DNA of 64,000 nt from assembly GCA_049275655.1 (NCBI GenBank), contig JBASUY010000003.1:37564-101563 (forward strand). Direction: 5' to 3'. A program made the translations under genes and the position numbers. Origin of the DNA: Sherwoodlollariibacterium sp049275655 (GTDB lineage Bacteria > Omnitrophota > Gorgyraeia > Gygaellales > Profunditerraquicolaceae). The notes under the pieces were generated by a model that was not told the origin of the DNA, ran no database searches, and saw only the letters and a list, made by a program, of their open reading frames with translations. Shown piece by piece: positions 41,094 to 50,172 of this stretch (positions are counted from its first letter, which is position 1; every line of letters starts with the position of its first letter).

Positions 41094-42267
41094 ATTTTTT
41101 AATAACCTCGATAGCTTTAATTAAATATTCAATCTTTATGTCGGGGTAAACCGGCAAAGTTAATAACCCCCTGGCAAGAAAACAGGCCGCGGGAAAATCT
41201 TCCCTATTATATCCTAAACTGAAGATATGGTGCAACGGCAGATCATATAAACTGGAAGACTCTATTCCTGCATCCCATAACCTTGATTTAATAAAACTTA
41301 ATTTATCTGGATCTTCAAGAACAACCGGCAACCGGTTAAAAACCGGATAAGACCCTTCTTCTATAACCGGAGTAACTATCCCTTGAGTTGACTCAAGGTT
41401 TTTTAATAAAAATATCCCATTTTTATAGCGGCTTAAGAATATCTCTTCGCGCCTTAAAAATATCCGTAGTCCTAAATGTGATTGGGTAGGAGTAAATCTT
41501 AAACATTCGCAGAAACCGCTATGCTTTTTCTCCTTAAACCTTTTGACAAAACTATGCATAATCCCGTAAACTCTCGGATTAACCACAATAGTAACTGACA
41601 AAGCACTTATAAACCAGAGTAACTGTTTTAATCCTCCAGTAACCCTTACAGAAGAGAGATATTTTTTTATTTTGGCTGACAAGTTTTTATTGCCTAAGGC
41701 TATAAACCCTCCTGCGCAAAGAGAGATATTTTTACCGCGGCCGAAACTGAAAAAACTAATATCAGAGAAAGTTCCTGACTGCCTGCCGTTAAAGCAGCTT
41801 CCCATAGACTGGGCGCAATCTTCAACCAAGTAAACATCCACAGGCAAAGCAGCGCGCAGCTTATCAATCCCCTTGATTGTTATTCCGAACATATGCACAG
41901 CCAAGACCAAAAGTGTTTTTTCGGAAACATTTTTAAGTAACAAGTTATAATCACTATTAAAGGTATTAATAGAAATATCGCAAAGCACCGGCTTAAGCCC
42001 GCACCTAAGCACAGTATCAATAATAACCATCGGAGCATAGGCAGGGACGATTACCTCATTCCTGCCCCCATCTTCTTTTAAGCACCTTAAGATAACTTCC
42101 AGGCAAGATACCCCGGAATCCAACAGGAAGATCTCCCGGCCGCAGTAGAATTTGCTTAACGACTCTACAAATGCAGGCAATGCGGCTGCATCGGAAATAT
42201 TTGAGAATAAATCAATAATGTCCGATGGCCTTATTGAAGACCCTATGATTGGCACCTTAAAGATCAT
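41077..42267 (-). CDS. DegT/DnrJ-family sugar aminotransferase
   Basis: 396 residues of the PLP-dependent DegT/DnrJ/EryC1/StrS family. Seen motifs: FLLDSGVSCLEVILRCL near 50, VIVPAYAPMVIIDTVL, VEDCAQSMGSCFNGRQSG and FSFGRGKNISLCAGGFI, whose Lys is the expected PLP-binding residue. The family converts ketosugars to aminosugars for surface polysaccharides, or dehydrates them. The N-terminal half is shorter than usual. It overlaps both neighbours slightly (methyltransferase by 4 nt, radical-SAM by 17 nt), showing a tight operon. Confidence 0.85.
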   Translation of the reverse strand: MIFKVPIIGSSIRPSDIIDLFSNISDAAALPAFVESLSKFYCGREIFLLDSGVSCLEVILRCLKEDGGRNEVIVPAYAPMVIIDTVLRCGLKPVLCDISINTFNSDYNLLLKNVSEKTLLVLAVHMFGITIKGIDKLRAALPVDVYLVEDCAQSMGSCFNGRQSGTFSDISFFSFGRGKNISLCAGGFIALGNKNLSAKIKKYLSSVRVTGGLKQLLWFISALSVTIVVNPRVYGIMHSFVKRFKEKKHSGFCECLRFTPTQSHLGLRIFLRREEIFLSRYKNGIFLLKNLESTQGIVTPVIEEGSYPVFNRLPVVLEDPDKLSFIKSRLWDAGIESSSLYDLPLHHIFSLGYNREDFPAACFLARGLLTLPVYPDIKIEYLIKAIEVIKKYAVSK

Positions 42268-42929
42268 ATCTTCCCCACCTCAAGAATAATAATCGGAGCA
42301 AGTTTACCCAGAAGAGGTATTCCTACCCACTCCCTGCGAATAACCTTAAGGCTAAGACTATCAAGTAAATGCTCAATATCCTTCAGTTTATGGCAGTTTG
42401 TCGTTAATCCCTCTAGAGTAGAATCATAATATCCGGATAATCTGTATATAAAACGAAACAAAAAGTTTTCGTAATTACGAAACTCAAATATTATCCTCCC
42501 GGAAGGCTTGCAGAGGTATTTCAATTCTGCAAGTAATTCTCTAATCTTAGATAGAGAACTAATATTAAGTATAAAATTAACGCAGATAACGATATCAAAT
42601 GAGTTTTCTTTAAAGGCCGGCTTATAGGCATCTGCAAGCAGAATAGAAAAGTTAGAGGAGGCAGAAGATTTTAACCTTGTATTTGCCCTAATGCAAAAAT
42701 CTAAGTTTCTATCTATCCCGTAAACCTTTAGGGCTATATTATTTTTAATGATTTTTTCTAATAATAAACCTACGCCCTGGCCTATCTCCAATAACCGTCC
42801 CTTACGTAACCGGCAGAGTTTAACTATCCTACGTCGGATTATCCCCTGAAAATAACCGCTATTAGGCTGTCCCTTTTCATCATGACAAGAAAACAAATTA
42901 TAGATTAGTTTATAAATACCCTTGAGCAT
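42264..42929 (-). CDS. Class I SAM-dependent methyltransferase
   Basis: 221 residues. The SAM-binding motif I is LLEIGQGVGLLLEKI, followed by YGIDRNLDFCIRAN, the Asp contacting the ribose. ILLADAYKPAFKENSFDIV (motifs II-III) follows. The fold is a complete class I methyltransferase. In a polysaccharide operon it probably methylates a sugar or chain end, but the substrate is not readable. It overlaps the preceding heptosyltransferase-like gene by 20 nt. Confidence 0.85.
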   Translation of the reverse strand: MLKGIYKLIYNLFSCHDEKGQPNSGYFQGIIRRRIVKLCRLRKGRLLEIGQGVGLLLEKIIKNNIALKVYGIDRNLDFCIRANTRLKSSASSNFSILLADAYKPAFKENSFDIVICVNFILNISSLSKIRELLAELKYLCKPSGRIIFEFRNYENFLFRFIYRLSGYYDSTLEGLTTNCHKLKDIEHLLDSLSLKVIRREWVGIPLLGKLAPIIILEVGKI

Positions 42930-43998
42930 TTTTTCCTATCTTAGCCAGGATTTCTTTGGCTTTCTTTGCTGCCTCTTCAGGAGTAATCAATTTCAAGCAT
43001 ATTTTACTATAACAAAACTTTTTTATACATGGAGCACAAGAGACCTTTTTGTATAACAGGCACCCGTTGGGGTTTAGAACACGCGGGTCAAAGCGCTTAA
43101 GGGGTGCCCCTCCGAATAAGGCTAAAAAGTTAACTTTTAGCGCTGCGGCTAAATGCATATTACCGGTATCATTGGTTATATAAAGGCTGCATCTTTGCAT
43201 TAATGCCGCCAACTCTCCCAGGCTAAGCTCTCCGGCAAGATTAAGTGCTACCTTACCAAAACCTTTTATCAGCCGACTTGCTAACCTGCTCTCTCTTAAG
43301 TTACCCGTCACCAGGAATATTAATCTTTGATCTAAGGAGAGGGACTTTAAAAGAAGGCGATAATTCTTAAGCGGCCAACGCCTTAAATATTCTCCTCCGG
43401 GGTGTAAACCAACCAGGATATCGCTATCTTTAATTTTTGCTCTCTTTAATAATTCATCTACTCTCTTTGTATCTAGGCCGGTAACCGCAAACCTTACCTC
43501 TCTATCGTTTATGGTAGCCCCCAGGGCACCTGCTAATTCAAGGTCATAATCTCTTTCGTGGATTGAACCGTAGTCTTCTTCAGATATTTTTATATCAAAG
43601 AACTCGGCGCGCCCCTGAGTATCGCGTCCTGCGCTTATCTTCGGATTAATAATGGCAAAAAGCGCCTTTATTTTTAACGCGCTTAAGGACGAAGAGATGG
43701 AACGCATATTAATTGCTAAATCAAATTTTTCTTTCCTAAGAGAAAATACCGGGCCCAATCCCTGGAAAATAATTCTCCACAAAGAGCGCGGGTAAAGAAC
43801 AATGATTCTATCGATAAAATCTAGCCTCTTTACAATGCCTAACGCCTTATCAGAAATAAGTACTGTTATATAGGATTGCGGGTATTTACCTTTTATTGCC
43901 GCAAGTGCCGGCAGGGAAAGCAAAAAATCTCCCATTCCGCCTAAGTTCACAATCAATATTTTATTGATAGCTTTTACCGACTTGATTAATTCATTCAT
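42910..43998 (-). CDS. GT9 (ADP-heptose:LPS heptosyltransferase-like) glycosyltransferase
   Basis: 362 residues. The N-terminal ILIVNLGGMGDFLLSLPAL and the GT9 motifs LHPGGEYLRRWP and TNDTGNMHLAAAL are clear. Near the C-terminus several cysteines cluster (CAPCIKKFCYSKICLKL). GT9 proteins add heptose or related sugars to lipopolysaccharide core or O-chains. It follows another GT9 gene with an 8-nt overlap; the pair differ in sequence, so they probably act in successive steps. Confidence 0.88.
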   Translation of the reverse strand: MNELIKSVKAINKILIVNLGGMGDFLLSLPALAAIKGKYPQSYITVLISDKALGIVKRLDFIDRIIVLYPRSLWRIIFQGLGPVFSLRKEKFDLAINMRSISSSLSALKIKALFAIINPKISAGRDTQGRAEFFDIKISEEDYGSIHERDYDLELAGALGATINDREVRFAVTGLDTKRVDELLKRAKIKDSDILVGLHPGGEYLRRWPLKNYRLLLKSLSLDQRLIFLVTGNLRESRLASRLIKGFGKVALNLAGELSLGELAALMQRCSLYITNDTGNMHLAAALKVNFLALFGGAPLKRFDPRVLNPNGCLLYKKVSCAPCIKKFCYSKICLKLITPEEAAKKAKEILAKIGKNAQGYL

Positions 43999-45145
43999 TT
44001 AAAACCTTTTCTATCCCTCTCCAAACTTCTTCTTCAGAAATAGACTTTATACATTTAAAACCAAAACATTGAGAAGGAAGGCAATCTTTACAGTTTTGTT
44101 CTTTTCTAACCACAACACTATTTTTAGACCACGGGCCCCACCTCAAATAACTATCGTTTTGATGCTTGGGGCCAAAAATTGCTACCACCGGGATATTTAA
44201 TGCCGCGGCAATATGCATAGGCCCGGTGCTATTACCGACAAAAAGCTTAGCCCTGCTCAAAAGTGAAATCAATTGGCCCAAGCTTAGGCCGGTACAACAA
44301 AACGGCTTATCCTCCATCAAAAAAGCAACACCCTTAACTAAATTCTCTTCTTTTGATGAACCAATAATAATAACCCGCGCTTTCTTATCGCGCATAAGAC
44401 GCAAGGCGATATGGGCAAACTTCTCTTTATCCCAGCGCAGATATTCCTGGCGAGACCCGGGGTGAATAACGGCGATAAAATCACCCTCAGAGATACCTAA
44501 GCCTTGCAAATAATGCTGCACGAAGTTTTCCGAGTCTACATTTTTAAATATCTCAAGAGACTGTTCGTCCTGCGAACAACCAAGTTCCTTAACCGCCTTA
44601 AGAGCAACTTCGACTTCATGGCATATTGGCTCTCTCCGGGGATCAGGGATTATGTGGGTAAGAAAGAAACTCCCCCCAAAACCACTAAAGCCGATACGGA
44701 TGCGCGCACCGCTGGCAAAAACAAGGTAATTCTGAAGTATCCCCGGATGTAAGGCTATAGCAGCATCATAAACTTGCGGGTAAAATCCCTCTTCATAGAT
44801 AAGCACTTGGTTAATGTTTGGGTTCCCGAAAAGAATATCTTTTGTATATCTAGTAGCCATAAAATGAATGGTTGCCTTAGGAAATAACCTCCTAAGTGCG
44901 CGTATAGCAGGGGTAGAAAGAACGATATCGCCGATTCTATCCAGACGGATTACTAATATTTTATTAATCTCCCCTGCAGGCGCAGGTAAAGGCTTCCTAT
45001 TAATAAATAGAAATACAGGAAAAATGAGCTTACCTACAATCAAATCAAAAACCCGATAATATAACTTCCTTGCCTTACAAGCTAGGCGCATTAGAAATAA
45101 AACTCTAAATAATGCCTTTATATATCTTCGCATATCATCCCTCAA
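43991..45145 (-). CDS. GT9 (ADP-heptose:LPS heptosyltransferase-like) glycosyltransferase
   Basis: 384 residues. Motifs: ILVIRLDRIGDIVLSTPAIR near 65, IHPGSRQEYLRWDKE near 230 and VGNSTGPMHIAAAL near 310, with EQNCKDCLPSQCFGFKC close to the end. These are GT9 heptosyltransferase hallmarks. A basic N-terminal extension of about 55 residues could bind the membrane surface. It belongs to the polysaccharide or lipooligosaccharide operon and overlaps both neighbours by 8-11 nt. Confidence 0.88.
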   Translation of the reverse strand: MRDDMRRYIKALFRVLFLMRLACKARKLYYRVFDLIVGKLIFPVFLFINRKPLPAPAGEINKILVIRLDRIGDIVLSTPAIRALRRLFPKATIHFMATRYTKDILFGNPNINQVLIYEEGFYPQVYDAAIALHPGILQNYLVFASGARIRIGFSGFGGSFFLTHIIPDPRREPICHEVEVALKAVKELGCSQDEQSLEIFKNVDSENFVQHYLQGLGISEGDFIAVIHPGSRQEYLRWDKEKFAHIALRLMRDKKARVIIIGSSKEENLVKGVAFLMEDKPFCCTGLSLGQLISLLSRAKLFVGNSTGPMHIAAALNIPVVAIFGPKHQNDSYLRWGPWSKNSVVVRKEQNCKDCLPSQCFGFKCIKSISEEEVWRGIEKVLNE

Positions 45146-46274
45146 TTAAACCAAAGAATCCTTCTGCAATTCTTTCCCAATCATAAATCCTCGATAGATT
45201 ATTCCATTCTTCATCCCATACTAATTCCTTAGCATGCATAAACGCCTCTGCCCAAACCTCCGGAAGCGGCTCCCTAAGCAATACATGGGGGAATTTTGAA
45301 TGCCCTAATTCCTCTAAAGGAGTACTTATGGCTATTTTCCGCGCAGCTGCATATTCCACTAATTTTATATGGAACGCCTTATCTTGAAATATGCTTTTTT
45401 TGCTAGGATTTACCCCTATGTTCAGAGCGCAAAAATACGAAGCAATCTCTTCGCTGGGTACTGCCCGGGTAAAGACTATATCTTCTTGGGAAAAACGTCT
45501 CTTAATTTTATCTAAACAGTACCCACCCCCTACTATCCATAAAGAAGCGGGCTTAAACTTCTTCTTGAAAATCAAGTATGACTTAATAAGCAATTCTATA
45601 TCCACCCACTCCCCTAAATTACCGATATACCCTATCACAAATTTTCCCTCGCTAGAATGCTTTTTCCGGATTTCCCTTACCTCTGAGCGGCTAACAGACC
45701 TAAACGTGTTAAAATCCGCCCCGTTTGGGGCATAGATAGCATCCTTTGAAAAATTGGCTTTCACATAATCTCTTAAACTATACGAACAGACAGTTATATA
45801 GTCGGCTTTATGCGATTCCTTTGCGGCAAAAGAGTATACAAATTTATCCTTACGCGTTTTCATCTCTTCAACCGGCAGGTCATTAAAGTCGAATATATTA
45901 ATACAACTTCTATCCTTATATAAAGCCTTTTCAGGAGCAGGAAAGAAATAGTTTAGGCCATGTAATAAAACATCAATCTTGTAGCTATTGACAAAGCGCA
46001 AGATTTGATATTGATTAAACCGGCACGCCAGCGAAAGGGGCCTGTGCAGAAAAGGAATATTGACTAAACTTATCCCCTTATAATCTAAAATCTTTAAAGG
46101 AGTAAAGGCATTAAATGAGGCGGCTTTCAACCTGGAAGAAAAAGAATAATTTAAAGGCTCCTGCCAATCTAAACAAAAAACTTTATGCCTTCTGCTTAAC
46201 ACTCGCCCAATCTCCAAAAGCCTTATCCTCACCTGCTTATCGGCGCTATGCGGAATAACTAATATTCTCTTCAT
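45135..46274 (-). CDS. Glycosyltransferase, GT4-like
   Basis: 379 residues. The C-terminal half is GT-B with FVIGYIGNLGEWVDIELLIK, KPASLWIVGGGYCLDKIKRR and HIKLVEYAAARKIAISTPLE; YAPNGADFNTF marks the hinge region. The N-terminal half is more divergent. It most likely transfers a sugar from a nucleotide-sugar during polysaccharide assembly; the sugars are not predictable. Confidence 0.82.
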   Translation of the reverse strand: MKRILVIPHSADKQVRIRLLEIGRVLSRRHKVFCLDWQEPLNYSFSSRLKAASFNAFTPLKILDYKGISLVNIPFLHRPLSLACRFNQYQILRFVNSYKIDVLLHGLNYFFPAPEKALYKDRSCINIFDFNDLPVEEMKTRKDKFVYSFAAKESHKADYITVCSYSLRDYVKANFSKDAIYAPNGADFNTFRSVSRSEVREIRKKHSSEGKFVIGYIGNLGEWVDIELLIKSYLIFKKKFKPASLWIVGGGYCLDKIKRRFSQEDIVFTRAVPSEEIASYFCALNIGVNPSKKSIFQDKAFHIKLVEYAAARKIAISTPLEELGHSKFPHVLLREPLPEVWAEAFMHAKELVWDEEWNNLSRIYDWERIAEGFFGLIEG

Positions 46275-46275
46275 C

Positions 46276-47457
46276 TTACCTTTGCCTTACTACGCCCATA
46301 ATTTCCTCTGCGCGTTTAGCCCAAGTATTCATTAAAGCCATATCTATCCTTTTTTTAGAAAGGTTTATATCTCTTTCAGTAAGTGCTTTTTTTATCATAG
46401 AAATAAATTCGCTAGGGGTGGAAGCAGTATAAATAAGCCCCTGAAACAATCCCGAACCGGGAAAAGGCGTTGAAACTACAGGTAACCCAGTTGCCAGATA
46501 ATCAAAAATTTTAGTAGGTGTAGCTACAGTAATGCTCTTTAGATACGGAATTATACATAGATCAAAATTCATCAGGTAAGAAGGAGTATGGCTGTATTCT
46601 TTTGCGCCTAAGAAATAAATATTAGGTTGGGCCTTAAGAATAGATATTACTGTAGGGTTAATCTTTAATACCTCACCAACAAAGACAAAAGAACAATCCG
46701 CTAATGCGCGGCAGCTCTCTAATAAAAGCTTTACATCTATACGGAAAGAAACTGTCCCGGAGTAACCAATCACCGGCTTGGGGATATCCCGCATATCTAC
46801 AGGCAAAACCTTAACCGAAGCATCAAACAACTCAGGGAGAGTGCCGTCAAGCAAATGGTAAGAATTTGGGTTAATCTCCCTTGCCCGGGAAAACAATGCC
46901 CGGGAAACCGTAAAAACTATATCTGATTTCTTTATTATTTCAATTTCCTTTCTTAAGATAGATTGCCTTCTTTTAAAAGAAAGCTCGCTAAAATAGTTAG
47001 GCCAATCCTCTGCCCAGTCAAAACAAGAACATTTTATATCTTTTAACCACTTTAAAAGAGCTACATCTAAGGGGTGATAAAGCCAGAGAACCGGGTTATC
47101 AAGCTTAAGCCTGCGGGATAACCACTTCAATAAAAAATGCAGGATAAATAAATTAAAATTATATAAAGCCTGAGCCCTAAAGGAAAAGGGTATCAAGAAA
47201 AGTGGAGTAAAAATTGATAACTTGCCGGAAATATGATACGGTTTAAACAAAATAGCCCTAAGCCAGCGCTGCCGGTTTTGGCAATCTCTCAGTTCCTTAA
47301 AAGGGAATAAAATAAGCCTGGCAAAATTTAAGGGCGGCTCCACATAAAGCACCCTGCCGACATCATTAACCAAAGATAGATGTAACATAAATTGCTGTTT
47401 ACGGGCCCTTCGCTTCTCCCAATTATTCACGGATACGCAGATAAAATTAATCATCAA
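46276..47457 (-). CDS. Glycosyltransferase of the TuaH/GT4 type
   Basis: 393 residues. FICVSVNNWEKRRARKQQFM at the N-terminus and FDWAEDWPNYF near 155 are typical of TuaH-like glycosyltransferases. IGYSGTVSFRIDVKLL near 235 and CIIPYLKSITVATPTKIFDY near 310 are GT-B C-terminal motifs. Two adjacent start codons exist (47457, 47454). It lies 17 nt after the flippase gene and 1 nt before the next glycosyltransferase in the operon. Confidence 0.82.
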   Translation of the reverse strand: MMINFICVSVNNWEKRRARKQQFMLHLSLVNDVGRVLYVEPPLNFARLILFPFKELRDCQNRQRWLRAILFKPYHISGKLSIFTPLFLIPFSFRAQALYNFNLFILHFLLKWLSRRLKLDNPVLWLYHPLDVALLKWLKDIKCSCFDWAEDWPNYFSELSFKRRQSILRKEIEIIKKSDIVFTVSRALFSRAREINPNSYHLLDGTLPELFDASVKVLPVDMRDIPKPVIGYSGTVSFRIDVKLLLESCRALADCSFVFVGEVLKINPTVISILKAQPNIYFLGAKEYSHTPSYLMNFDLCIIPYLKSITVATPTKIFDYLATGLPVVSTPFPGSGLFQGLIYTASTPSEFISMIKKALTERDINLSKKRIDMALMNTWAKRAEEIMGVVRQR

Positions 47458-47474
47458 ATTTATTTACCATTAGA

Positions 47475-48791
47475 TTAGCGGCGTTTTAATAACCTCCAGG
47501 CAATAAAAGTTGCCGAGAGATGCCCTGCGATATAAGGATACGTATAAATGATTGCGCTGGCAAAATACCCGAACCTCGGGACAAAAATTAAAGAAAAAAT
47601 AATCAAGATTAAGGCATTACACATATTAATTATCGTTAATACACCCGGCCGGCCCATAGAGAGAAAAACAGGCCTAACCCATAAGGATACCACTGCCACA
47701 GTAATCCCCCATACCATTATTTTAACTAAAGAGGCTACAGGAAGAAAAATCTCTCCCACAAAAATACGAATCATCCAAGGAATAACCAAGAATAAACCTA
47801 TAGTTAAAGGCAAAGTTATCCCTCCCATAAATATAGTAATTCTTTTGATAAGGGCCTTAAATTCTTCTTTTCTTTTATCCGCCCAAAGCCTTGAGAATTG
47901 AGGGTAAATAGCCGTATATACTGAGTTGCTTAATAAAGAAAGCATCTCGGTAAAGTTCTTAGCCAAGCGGTAAAACCCTACCTCTGCCGGAGCTCTGAAA
48001 TAACCCAAGATCAAAACATCAATATTTTTAGAAACCAAGGTAATGGCCTCATTAAAATTTATGTTAATCAGGAAAGCGGCTATTTCCCGCCACCTATCCT
48101 TGAGTAAAAGCATCCCTCCTGCAATACCCGGGAACCAAACCGCTCTCTTAATCGTTCTCAGAGAAAAGAGTATAACCGCCGTACTGCTGAGTAAAGCCGC
48201 TATTATATATCCTAAAAGTACTCCTTTTATGCCAAATCCTGATAACAAGATAGCTGCAACAAAAATAAAACGTAAACCGGCAGAGGCTATTACGTAAACA
48301 GAAATGAGCGTAAATTTCTCAAAGACTATCAAAACCCCGCTACAAGAATTATCAAGCGTTGAGATAAGTAACATAAAAGCAAAAAGCTGGATTAGGCAGA
48401 TAGCCTGCGTATCATGTATTATAAAGGTAGCAACCAAACCGGCGGTAAAAAAAGCAATTAAAAACGCTACCACCCCCGTAATAAAATCTAACAGATAGCA
48501 TAGTTTTAAAGAAGCCCAAAACCTTGACCGGTCCTTTTTTATTAAGAATTCCGAGAGGTATTTAACTACTGCCTCTTTAATACGAAAATCAATCAGCTGG
48601 TTTACTACGGTTACATAAACAATAACTAAGGCAAACAACCCGTAGCTTGCCGCTCCCAAAAACCTTACAATCATAATTACCTGTAGAAAGGCAATTATCT
48701 GACTAAAGAGTTCGCTAAGAAAGAGACGCGAAGAATTACCGATTAATTCAGATAAATGCATCCGGAAATAATCAATAAGCTTAAGCTTCAT
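47475..48791 (-). CDS. Wzx-like polysaccharide flippase
   Basis: 438 residues with about 12 hydrophobic helices, in the MATE/oligosaccharide-translocase superfamily. It begins FLSELFSQIIAFLQVIMIVR and has the family block FLGAASYGLFALVIVYVTVV. FRAPAEVGFYRLAKNFTEML in the middle is the second family hallmark. It would flip lipid-linked repeat units from the inner to the outer face of the cytoplasmic membrane. The ligase/polymerase gene overlaps it by 11 nt, consistent with a Wzx/Wzy-type pathway. Confidence 0.88.
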   Translation of the reverse strand: MKLKLIDYFRMHLSELIGNSSRLFLSELFSQIIAFLQVIMIVRFLGAASYGLFALVIVYVTVVNQLIDFRIKEAVVKYLSEFLIKKDRSRFWASLKLCYLLDFITGVVAFLIAFFTAGLVATFIIHDTQAICLIQLFAFMLLISTLDNSCSGVLIVFEKFTLISVYVIASAGLRFIFVAAILLSGFGIKGVLLGYIIAALLSSTAVILFSLRTIKRAVWFPGIAGGMLLLKDRWREIAAFLININFNEAITLVSKNIDVLILGYFRAPAEVGFYRLAKNFTEMLSLLSNSVYTAIYPQFSRLWADKRKEEFKALIKRITIFMGGITLPLTIGLFLVIPWMIRIFVGEIFLPVASLVKIMVWGITVAVVSLWVRPVFLSMGRPGVLTIINMCNALILIIFSLIFVPRFGYFASAIIYTYPYIAGHLSATFIAWRLLKRR

Positions 48792-50151
48792 CGGATATTT
48801 TTTCAGTTATTAGGCTGGGAAGGGAGAGTACGATGGCAGCCAGAAACCAGAACACCTCAACGATTCTTATAATTATAAAGGTATTGCTACTTAAGGAATG
48901 AAAGATTAAACCGATAAAACCGGAGATAAACCCGGCACAGAGGCCTAAAGAGAAATTATCTTTTGTAGAAAAAATACTGCAATATGCCTGCCTTAAATAA
49001 CGAAAAAGCCTGGCAAGTATCCAAAAAAAGAGAAATAAACCTAACAACCCAGTTTCCAAGAGTATCGTAAAAGCCTGCCCATCAACAAAACGGCGCGACA
49101 CGCCATGCCCAATTATAGGGCTGTTTGGTAAATCTTCAAACAAAGTCCTTTTCCAACCATCCAATCTTTCTTTGGGGGAATCCTCAATATCCAGATATTT
49201 CCCGGAAATAGCCTCCTTAGTAATAAAGGTTTGCGAGAGCCTATTCTTAACCATACCGGGTAAAAAGAAAAAAGAGGATATAAATATAACCAACACCAAA
49301 TAAGCAAGCTTTACCTTTCTGGAAATAAATACCAAAGCCAGAACAGCCGGAATAAGAGCAATATACGAGCCTCTTGAAAGAGTATATATAAATGCCCGAA
49401 ACATAGTTAAAATTAAGATAAAAAGAGTTATCCTGACTGAAATATTCTTTATATACAAAATTAGCCCTGAGGCGATAATCAGCATAAATAAGAGATACCC
49501 GCCCATAGTATTGGCCTCACTACCTCCCCTTGATTCAATCGGGGGAGAAACCCTGAAAAAAGTAACTCCTGAGCTTATCTGCTGCTGAATAAAAAGATTC
49601 GCATGCAAAGAAACCACAAAAGCTACGAATAAAAAAACAATAACAAAAAATTTCGCCTGGCTTAAAGTCTTTAAGTTCTCTCTTACCATAAGAAAAATCA
49701 TAAAATATTGTGCATATTTGAAAGTGCTCAGGAGGCTTATAGTAAGGTTAACCTTTCCAAAGGTGACTGAAACCAAGGAGGAAAACAAACATATCATGAT
49801 ATAAGCAAAGAATAACGGAAAAAGAGGAGTCTTGATTGTTTTTGAGAGATCCTTTGTAAAAGCGCTTCTTATCAACCAAGCCATAATAACCAAGAGTAAA
49901 AAAACATCATCAATCCTTACAAAGATATCCCGCGATGCTGTCTTGGCAAGCACTATATCCGGAGAGAACAGCATCGATATAATAATAACTACTAAACCTA
50001 TATTGGGTTTAATGAGAGTAAGCAGGAAAACCAACGGGAAAACTAATAAGCCTATACTTTTAAGATTAAAGTCAAAACGAATGACAAAAAGGCTAACAAA
50101 AACTGCGCAAAGGAGTATTGCTATGTAAATTAATATTTGATTTCTATTCAT
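48781..50151 (-). CDS. O-antigen ligase/polymerase (Wzy/WaaL family)
   Basis: 456 residues with about 11-12 hydrophobic helices. The Wzy_C loop contains YTLSRGSYIALIPAVLAL and later PIIGHGVSRRFVDGQ before AFTILLETGLLGLFL. That RG..ALIPA / GHG...E.G.LG pattern is shared by WaaL ligases and Wzy polymerases, so the exact job (chain polymerisation or transfer to lipid A or another carrier) is not settled. With Wzx, Wzz/Wzc and Wza homologues nearby, polymerase in a Wzy-dependent pathway is the more likely role. Confidence 0.85.
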   Translation of the reverse strand: MNRNQILIYIAILLCAVFVSLFVIRFDFNLKSIGLLVFPLVFLLTLIKPNIGLVVIIISMLFSPDIVLAKTASRDIFVRIDDVFLLLVIMAWLIRSAFTKDLSKTIKTPLFPLFFAYIMICLFSSLVSVTFGKVNLTISLLSTFKYAQYFMIFLMVRENLKTLSQAKFFVIVFLFVAFVVSLHANLFIQQQISSGVTFFRVSPPIESRGGSEANTMGGYLLFMLIIASGLILYIKNISVRITLFILILTMFRAFIYTLSRGSYIALIPAVLALVFISRKVKLAYLVLVIFISSFFFLPGMVKNRLSQTFITKEAISGKYLDIEDSPKERLDGWKRTLFEDLPNSPIIGHGVSRRFVDGQAFTILLETGLLGLFLFFWILARLFRYLRQAYCSIFSTKDNFSLGLCAGFISGFIGLIFHSLSSNTFIIIRIVEVFWFLAAIVLSLPSLITEKISDEA

Positions 50152-50172
50152 GTTTATTATTATTTAAACGAC